From NCBI GenBank assembly GCA_028820845.1, contig JAPPII010000024.1, positions 1 to 41,436 of the forward strand: a stretch of DNA of 41,436 nucleotides, in the 5' to 3' direction. Of the stretch, positions 39,765-41,436 are shown piece after piece. The translations under genes were made by a program, and so were the position numbers. Position 1 is the stretch's first letter. The number at the start of each line of letters is the position of its first letter. Below the pieces are notes generated by a model that was not told the DNA's origin, ran no database searches, and saw only the letters and a list, made by a program, of their open reading frames with translations. The stretch is from Candidatus Poribacteria bacterium (GTDB lineage Bacteria > Poribacteria > WGA-4E > WGA-3G).

Positions 39765-39873
39765 ATTATCAAAAAATACCAAAAAATGATAATACAGAAT
39801 TTTATATTGTCAAAAACACCGAAAAATGATAATATATAACTCTGTATTATCAAAAACAGGTGAAAACGAGAAT
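39765..39873. promoter_or_regulatory. three operator-like repeats upstream of the Fic gene
   Basis: ATTATC-N17-GATAAT (39765-39793), ATTGTC-N16-GATAAT (39806-39833) and ATTATC-N16-GAGAAT (39846-39873) recur at 40-41 base spacing, each with a CAAAAA run after the left half. GATAATACAGA (39788) and TCTGTATTATC (39841) form a further perfect inverted pair. The third repeat ends directly at the Fic ATG. Spacing of four helical turns would put sites on one face of DNA, as for a cooperative repressor. Confidence 0.5.
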
Positions 39874-41001
39874 ATGAACGACTTCATAGCAGGAACATAC
39901 AGACAACAGCGAGAATATAAAAGTTTTACGCCGTCCATCGTAAACCGTCACTTTGCTTGGGAAAATCCACAGATAAACATCCTTCTGGAACGAGCGGGCA
40001 GGCTTTTGGGAGAACTAAACGCTTATGCCAATTTCATACCAGATGTCGATTTTTTCATCAAAATGAACGTTCTGAAAGAAGCAACAGATTCTAATCGAAT
40101 TGAAGGCACAAAAACTGAACTTGATGAAGCCATTTTACCACAAGGAGAGATTAGTCCAGAAAGGCGAGATGATTGGGAGGAAGTTCAAAATTATGTCAAA
40201 GCCCTGAACTTCGCAATAGCCAAACTGTCCGAACTTCCACTTTGTATACGACTCTTAAAAGATGCACACAAGATATTGCTCTCCGGTGTTCGCGGGCAAC
40301 ACAGAGCTCCTGGAGAAATTCGTAAAAGTCAAAACTGGATTGGCGGCTCATCGCCTTCTGATGCATTTTTCGTGCCTCCTTCCGCAGAAGAAGTTCCAGA
40401 TCTTTTAAGCGATCTTGAAAAATTTTGGCATAACGAATCACTACAGATTCCAGAACTGATTAAAATTGCAATTACCCATTACCAGTTTGAAACCATCCAT
40501 CCATTCCTTGATGGAAACGGTAGAAGTGGAAGGTTGTTAATTATCTTGCAACTCATTAATGCAAAGATACTGAGAAAACCTATCCTGTACATGTCTACAT
40601 TTTTTGAGAAACATAGAGATTCATACTATGACTCACTCTCCATGGTGCGTAAATCAAACGATCTCGAACAATGGGTTACATTCTTCTTAAACGGCATCGT
40701 TGACACCGCTCAACACGGGCTCACGACCTTTAAAGCGATTAGGGAACTGCGGCAGGAATATCAAGATAAAATATTAACCTTGGGGTCTCGGGCAAAAAAT
40801 GCACAAGAATTGCTTCGTTTCATGTACTCTATGCCGATTGTCAACGTAAAATTAGTTGAAATAGGATTGGACATGAACTTTGCAACTGCAAATAGACTTC
40901 TAAAATCTTTGACTGACCTCGGTATACTAAAGGAAGTCACTGGCTTTTCCCGTAACCGTCTCTTTGTCTTAGAGGAATATCTGAATCTCTTTAGAAGTTA
41001 G
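39874..41001 (+). CDS. Fic family protein (AMPylase) with N-terminal inhibitory helix
   Basis: A 375-residue class II Fic protein that transfers AMP or a similar group to a target protein. The inhibitory motif is Ser73-NRI-Glu77-Gly78 (SxxxEG), and the Fic core is [12 protein letters not shown] (209-220), with catalytic His209 intact. The flap [13 protein letters not shown] (about 154-166) precedes it. A winged-helix domain (about 310-375; [22 protein letters not shown]) could bind DNA, so the protein may regulate itself through the repeats before its start. I choose ATG 39874 because ATG 39826 lies inside those repeats. Confidence 0.9.
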   Translation: MNDFIAGTYRQQREYKSFTPSIVNRHFAWENPQINILLERAGRLLGELNAYANFIPDVDFFIKMNVLKEATDSNRIEGTKTELDEAILPQGEISPERRDDWEEVQNYVKALNFAIAKLSELPLCIRLLKDAHKILLSGVRGQHRAPGEIRKSQNWIGGSSPSDAFFVPPSAEEVPDLLSDLEKFWHNESLQIPELIKIAITHYQFETIHPFLDGNGRSGRLLIILQLINAKILRKPILYMSTFFEKHRDSYYDSLSMVRKSNDLEQWVTFFLNGIVDTAQHGLTTFKAIRELRQEYQDKILTLGSRAKNAQELLRFMYSMPIVNVKLVEIGLDMNFATANRLLKSLTDLGILKEVTGFSRNRLFVLEEYLNLFRS

Positions 41002-41089
41002 CAGCGAATCATTAGCATTCTTCACCGCTCGCAGACGAGGCTCGCTCCCTCACCCATCAGTTGCTCATTGCTAATTTCGCAAAAAAGGC

Positions 41090-41118
41090 TTGATACCTTT
41101 CAGCAAAAATGTTATACT
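41090..41118 (+). promoter_or_regulatory. promoter of the coiled-coil gene
   Basis: TTGATA (41090-41095), 17 bases, TATACT (41113-41118). It lies 65 bases before the ATG at 41183. Confidence 0.6.
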
Positions 41119-41182
41119 TAGATAGTCAGGTATTGACACCGCAACGATAAATCTTAAACCTACAGCACAAAGGCAAAAAAGA

Positions 41183-41436
41183 ATGGAATTCAGTTTTGTT
41201 ACCGTTGCCCTCATAGACATCAGTGTGCTCGGCATCTGTATGATCACTCTCTGGTGGCTGAAAAAGCAGGTAGATCGCTATAAGGCGCGAAGTGAAGAAT
41301 CAGAGGAACGTTACAATACACTTCAGGGGCAGCACAACGCATTGCAAGAAGCCCATAGTGCGCTTCAAGTGCAACACAACACATTGCAAGAAGCCCATAG
41401 TGCGCTTCAAGTGCAACACAACACATTGCAAGAAGC
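41183..41436 (+). CDS. membrane-anchored coiled-coil protein, truncated by the window end
   Basis: The first 84 codons are present. Residues 1-25 contain one membrane segment (FVTVALIDISVLGICMITLWW), followed by a positive stop-transfer (KKQVDRYKARSEE) and then a coiled coil built from 14-residue units of the form LQxQHNxLQEAHSA. The last two units are encoded by 42-base repeats that are identical at DNA level, so the array is recent. The topology is N-outside or N-inside with a cytoplasmic coil; a role in cell-envelope or DNA-recombination scaffolding (RmuC-like) is possible but not shown, because the rest is missing. Confidence 0.75.
   Translation, partial: MEFSFVTVALIDISVLGICMITLWWLKKQVDRYKARSEESEERYNTLQGQHNALQEAHSALQVQHNTLQEAHSALQVQHNTLQE
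41320..41436 (+). repeat. 42-base tandem repeats in the coiled-coil gene
   Basis: The unit CTTCAAGTGCAACACAACAC then ATTGCAAGAAGCCCATAGTGCG appears twice identically with a slightly diverged first copy (CTTCAGGGGCAGCACAACGC). The array continues past the window end. It encodes two heptads per unit. Confidence 0.8.

Noticed and set aside
41244-41426. Minus-strand frame with repeated CCVALEAHYGLLAM units
   Set aside because: It is the reverse reading of the 42-base repeats of the plus-strand coiled-coil gene, which has a promoter and membrane anchor.

Overview
The window looks like a chromosomal segment from an uncultured, free-living or host-associated Gram-negative-type bacterium. The dense run of phytanoyl-CoA-dioxygenase (PhyH) genes, Gfo/Idh/MocA oxidoreductases and a sulfatase-fold enzyme, together with many toxin-antitoxin pairs and many different short palindromic repeats, is what I associate with Candidatus Poribacteria and related WPS/planctomycete-like lineages. 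That assignment is an inference from gene content only.

Layout. (1) 1-5.3 kb, housekeeping: smpB (-), then hflX, a zinc-ribbon mini-protein and a TIM-barrel sugar isomerase in one operon (+), tRNA-Leu(CAA) with its own promoter and terminator (-), a hypothetical protein (+) and an M24 aminopeptidase (-) that overlap tail to tail. (2) 5.3-22 kb, accessory and defence island: a hicBA pair behind a fragment of a histidine-kinase-type ATPase, a decayed 1-kb stretch, a truncated IS630 transposase, a RelE-like toxin with a hybrid antitoxin, a MITE-like element, a secreted zincin with dockerin, a SIR2 + STAND-NTPase two-gene candidate immune system, a type ISP/IIG-like restriction-modification gene broken by one stop codon and one hairpin insertion, a TnpB (IS605-type) element that splits a small operon, a sensory-rhodopsin-transducer-like gene, an isolated second copy of the TnpB-element right end, and a DUF433-DUF5615-DUF433 toxin-antitoxin cluster. 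(3) 22-31 kb, minus-strand core: a double-length YibE/F membrane protein and the probable operon glnD - SDR epimerase - trmB - uvrC. (4) 31.2-38.7 kb, plus-strand catabolic or tailoring cluster: Gfo/Idh - PhyH - Gfo/Idh - PhyH - PhyH - sulfatase-like - small antitoxin-like - Gfo/Idh. (5) 38.7-41.4 kb: MoxR AAA ATPase, a Fic AMPylase preceded by repeated operator-like sequences, and the start of a membrane-anchored coiled-coil protein cut by the window end.

How the genes may work together. The SIR2/STAND pair would sense invasion through the long C-terminal region of the NTPase and kill by NAD+ depletion; the neighbouring restriction enzyme appears to be dead. The Gfo/Idh and PhyH genes in region 4 are spaced like one transcription unit and probably act in sequence on a sugar, cyclitol or similar small substrate.

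The most unusual signals are two related palindromes inserted in frame inside uvrC, with conserved loops and different but self-complementary stems; a sulfatase-fold enzyme with Thr at the formylglycine position; a PhyH protein with HxG instead of HxD; and a 118-bp MITE-like element with two tandem hairpins whose stems covary. All homology statements come from reading motifs by eye; no database search was possible.
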